Assembly (NCBI GenBank): GCA_946627905.1
Contig: CAMOVY010000061.1
Span: forward strand, 1-6,661
Source: an uncultured Clostridia bacterium
GTDB lineage: Bacteria > Bacillota > Clostridia > Christensenellales > Borkfalkiaceae
Length of the DNA: 6,661 bases
Direction of reading: 5' to 3'
Shown here: positions 4,863 through 6,661 of the stretch, in pieces
How positions within the stretch are numbered: position 1 is the first letter of the stretch
Layout: each line of letters begins with the position of its first letter
The notes under the pieces: model-generated
Seen by the model: only the letters and a program-made list of their open reading frames with translations
Told to the model about the DNA's origin: nothing
Databases searched by the model: none
Position numbers and translations under genes: made by a program

Positions 4863-5689
4863 TGAAACATTTACAGTGGTTTCCGGGGCATATGACCGCC
4901 GCCACGCGTATGATGGAAGAAAACCTTAAGGCGGTGGACGGCGTTATTATAGTGCTGGACGCGCGCGCGCCCTTTTCTTCTGTTAACCGTAAACTCGACG
5001 GGCTGTTTAAGGACAAAAAAATTCTGTACGCACTTAATAAGTGTGATTTAGTAGAAAGTAAAGACGCTTTAAGTGCAATAAAGAAGTTCCGCGAAGAGAA
5101 TAAAACCGCGGTTGCCGTATGTGCGACGGATAAACGCACGGTAGACGCCCTTTACGGCGCGCTGCTTACGCTTTTTAAAGATAAACTTGCGCGCAATAAA
5201 GAAAAGGGAATTTTTAAGCCCATGCGCGTTATGGTGGCGGGAATCCCCAACACGGGCAAGTCCACTATAATTAACGCCCTTTCGGGCGGCAAAAAAACGC
5301 AGACGGGCAATAAAGCGGGCATTACCCGCGGCAAACAGTGGGTACGCCTTCACGATTTGGAACTTTTAGATACCCCGGGGACTATGCCGCCCGCGTTCGA
5401 CGACCAGCAAAGCGCCCTGCGGCTTGCCTATATCGGCAGTATGAACGACGCGAATATTGACTTTTCCGACCTTGCGTTCGAACTTTTAAAAGAATTACGC
5501 GAAAAGTATCCCGAACTCTTAAAAGCGCGCTACGGTATAGAAACGGGAGAACCGCTTGAGATGATGAACGCCGTATGCGTTCGGCGCGGATTTTTGCTTA
5601 GGGGCGGCGATTACGATTACGAAAGATGCGCCGCGGCGGTAATAGACGATTTCAGAAAGGGCAGGATAGGAAAAATCTTTCTCGACTGA
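4862..5689 (+). CDS. rbgA: 50S assembly GTPase RbgA (YlqF)
   Basis: RbgA acts late in 50S subunit assembly, its GTPase being activated on the near-complete particle. The 275-residue protein shows the circularly permuted GTPase order that defines the family: G4 NKCD (59-62) comes before the P-loop GIPNTGKST (127-135), G2 around GITRG (153-157) and G3 DTPG (170-173). The N-terminal QWFPGHM holds a His (residue 10) equivalent to the His9 reported as catalytic in B. subtilis. The C-terminal helical domain (from about 180) is complete and ends GRIGKIFLD. GAAAGGGG (4847-4854) seven bases before the ATG is a good SD, located inside trmD. The start overlaps the trmD stop by one base. Confidence 0.98.
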   Translation: MKHLQWFPGHMTAATRMMEENLKAVDGVIIVLDARAPFSSVNRKLDGLFKDKKILYALNKCDLVESKDALSAIKKFREENKTAVAVCATDKRTVDALYGALLTLFKDKLARNKEKGIFKPMRVMVAGIPNTGKSTIINALSGGKKTQTGNKAGITRGKQWVRLHDLELLDTPGTMPPAFDDQQSALRLAYIGSMNDANIDFSDLAFELLKELREKYPELLKARYGIETGEPLEMMNAVCVRRGFLLRGGDYDYERCAAAVIDDFRKGRIGKIFLD

Positions 5690-5705
5690 AAGACCTTATT
5701 AAATT

Positions 5706-6305
5706 ATGGATAATTTAGAATACGAAAGAAAATATTACGCACTCGGCAAAAAATACGTCGCGGGCGTGGACGAAGTGGGCAGAGGTCCGCTTGCAGGTCC
5801 TGTCGTCTGCGCGGCGGTAATAATGCCGACGGACGATATAATTTCGGGAATAACGGACAGTAAAAAGTTATCCGCCGCCCGCCGAGAGAGCCTTGCCGCG
5901 CTTATACGTGAAAAGGCGGTGGCGCTTTCGGTTTTTGCCGTTTCGGAGCAGGAAATAGACCAAATAAATATTCTGCAGGCGGTAAAAAAGTGTATGACGG
6001 GCGCGGTAAACGGGCTTAAAATAAAACCCGATATAGTGCTGGCGGACGGGCTTAATATAGGTTTGCCGTTTGAAACGGAATACATTGTAAAGGGCGATTT
6101 TAAAAGTTATACGATAGGTTGCGCTTCTATAGTCGCCAAAGTTTACAGGGATAACCTGATGACGGAACTTTCAGAAAAGTTCCCCGAATACGGGTTCGAT
6201 AAGCACAAAGGCTACGGCACGGCGGCGCATATTGAAAAAATTAAGGAGATAGGTCCTTGCAGTTTGCACAGAAAAACTTTCATAAAAAACTTTTGGGCAA
6301 AGTAG
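5706..6305 (+). CDS. rnhB: Ribonuclease HII
   Basis: RNase HII cuts RNA in RNA/DNA hybrids and single ribonucleotides in DNA. The 199 residues contain the signature YVAGVDEVGRGPLAGPVV with catalytic Asp22-Glu23, ITDSKKLS (49-56), VLADG with Asp114, VKGD with Asp131, and the following SYTIGCASIVAKVYRD; KGYGTAAHIEKIKEIGPCSLHRKTF (168-192) is the conserved C-terminal block. All four catalytic acids are present and the length is normal. Sixteen bases separate it from rbgA (AAGACCTTATTAAATT), with no real SD, so translation may be weak or depend on ribosomes arriving from rbgA. Its 3' end contains the SD and start of yraN, with a 49-base overlap. Confidence 0.98.
   Translation: MDNLEYERKYYALGKKYVAGVDEVGRGPLAGPVVCAAVIMPTDDIISGITDSKKLSAARRESLAALIREKAVALSVFAVSEQEIDQINILQAVKKCMTGAVNGLKIKPDIVLADGLNIGLPFETEYIVKGDFKSYTIGCASIVAKVYRDNLMTELSEKFPEYGFDKHKGYGTAAHIEKIKEIGPCSLHRKTFIKNFWAK
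6243..6248 (+). promoter_or_regulatory. Ribosome binding site for yraN inside rnhB
   Basis: AAGGAG lies eight bases before the TTG at 6257, wholly within the rnhB coding sequence. It decides the yraN start: the next in-frame candidate, TTG at 6293, has no SD. Confidence 0.8.
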
Positions 6306-6622
6306 GCGAAAAAAGCGCGGCGAAGTTTCTTAAAAAGCAGGGTTTTAATATTTTGGAACAAAATTACAAAAACCCGTTCGGAGAGATTGATATTATAGCG
6401 AGAGACGGCGAGTACACGGTTTTTGTGGAAGTCAAAACCAGATTGAGCGACGCGTTCGGCGCACCTTGCGAAGCGGTGGACTATAGAAAACGCAAAAAGT
6501 ACGAGCGGATAGCGCAGGGGTATATCGTAAGCCGTGGCATTTCGGACAGCGCGGTAAGGTTTGACGTAATAGAGATAGAAAACGGAAAAATAAATCACAT
6601 TAAAGACGCTTTTTCGGTATAA
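6257..6622 (+). CDS. yraN: YraN family (UPF0102) putative endonuclease-fold protein
   Basis: A 121-residue protein of the UPF0102/YraN family, usually found after rnhB. The N-terminal part, LGKVGEKSAAKFLKKQGFNIL (13-33), and the core FGEIDIIARDGEYTVFVEVKTR (41-62) carry the restriction-endonuclease-like PD-(D/E)XK pattern: Glu18, Asp45 and Glu58-x-Lys60. The family is therefore presumed to act on DNA, but its physiological role is not established. The start is a TTG with AAGGAG eight bases upstream, giving a 49-base overlap with rnhB in another frame; the protein then begins MQFAQKNFHKKLLGK, a normal family N-terminus. It is the last gene of the operon. No terminator hairpin is seen before the next promoter at 6628. 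Confidence 0.93.
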   Translation: MQFAQKNFHKKLLGKVGEKSAAKFLKKQGFNILEQNYKNPFGEIDIIARDGEYTVFVEVKTRLSDAFGAPCEAVDYRKRKKYERIAQGYIVSRGISDSAVRFDVIEIENGKINHIKDAFSV

Positions 6623-6627
6623 AACGC

Positions 6628-6656
6628 TTGCCATAAAGGTAAAAATGTGGTATATT
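6628..6656 (+). promoter_or_regulatory. Extended -10 sigma-A promoter for a gene beyond the window
   Basis: TTGCCA (6628-6633), a 17-bp spacer, then TATATT (6651-6656), preceded by TGG (6648-6650), i.e. an extended -10 (TGn). The -35 begins six bases after the yraN stop. Transcription would start just past the right edge, so a new unit probably begins there. Confidence 0.7.
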
Positions 6657-6661
6657 ATATA

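Noticed and set aside
6212..6634. Minus-strand 140-codon frame across rnhB and yraN
   Set aside because: It is a shadow of two well-supported genes; its hydrophobic look comes from reverse-reading lysine-rich codons.

Overview
The window is a conserved housekeeping locus of the Bacillota (Firmicutes), probably from a clostridial lineage. The gene order ftsY | ylxM-ffh-rpsP-khpA-rimM-trmD-rbgA-rnhB-yraN is the classic Firmicutes signal-recognition-particle, ribosome-assembly and tRNA-modification cluster. YlxM, KhpA and the circularly permuted GTPase RbgA (YlqF) point to that phylum. Shine-Dalgarno (SD) sites are strong and close to AAGGAG, the promoters are sigma-A type, and base composition is moderate. 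A genus cannot be named from this sequence.

Layout. Positions 1-774 are the 3' part of ftsY, whose 5' end lies outside the window. Positions 775-885 hold two hairpins, the second placed to stop transcription from both sides. Positions 886-1095 carry, on the minus strand, a small AT-rich XRE-family repressor gene that is not part of the usual cluster. Positions 1096-1436 (about 340 bases) have no convincing gene but are dense in signals: two 18-bp operator-like dyads, a near-consensus plus-strand promoter with one dyad filling its spacer, a perfect 17-bp inverted repeat, a second near-consensus promoter, a leader dyad, and a 75-bp imperfect palindrome of dispersed-repeat type just before the ylxM ribosome binding site. 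Positions 1437-6622 are nine same-strand genes, tightly packed with several stop/start overlaps, so they are probably one operon. A third promoter, with an extended -10, sits at the right edge and points to a gene beyond the window.

How the genes work together. FtsY and Ffh are the receptor and GTPase of co-translational membrane targeting, and YlxM is a small helix-turn-helix partner of that system. S16, RimM and RbgA build the ribosome (30S for S16 and RimM, 50S for RbgA). TrmD makes m1G37 on tRNA and KhpA is a small RNA-binding KH protein. RNase HII removes ribonucleotides from DNA, and YraN is a nuclease-fold protein of unclear function. rplS (L19), which commonly follows trmD, is missing: trmD runs directly into rbgA through TAATG.

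The genes are well known. The least ordinary part is the ftsY-ylxM gap, where a solo XRE repressor faces a promoter with an exact operator, and no protein gene lies downstream except the SRP operon. Either the repressor controls a short hairpin RNA or it provides a second, repressible promoter for ylxM-ffh and the genes behind them.
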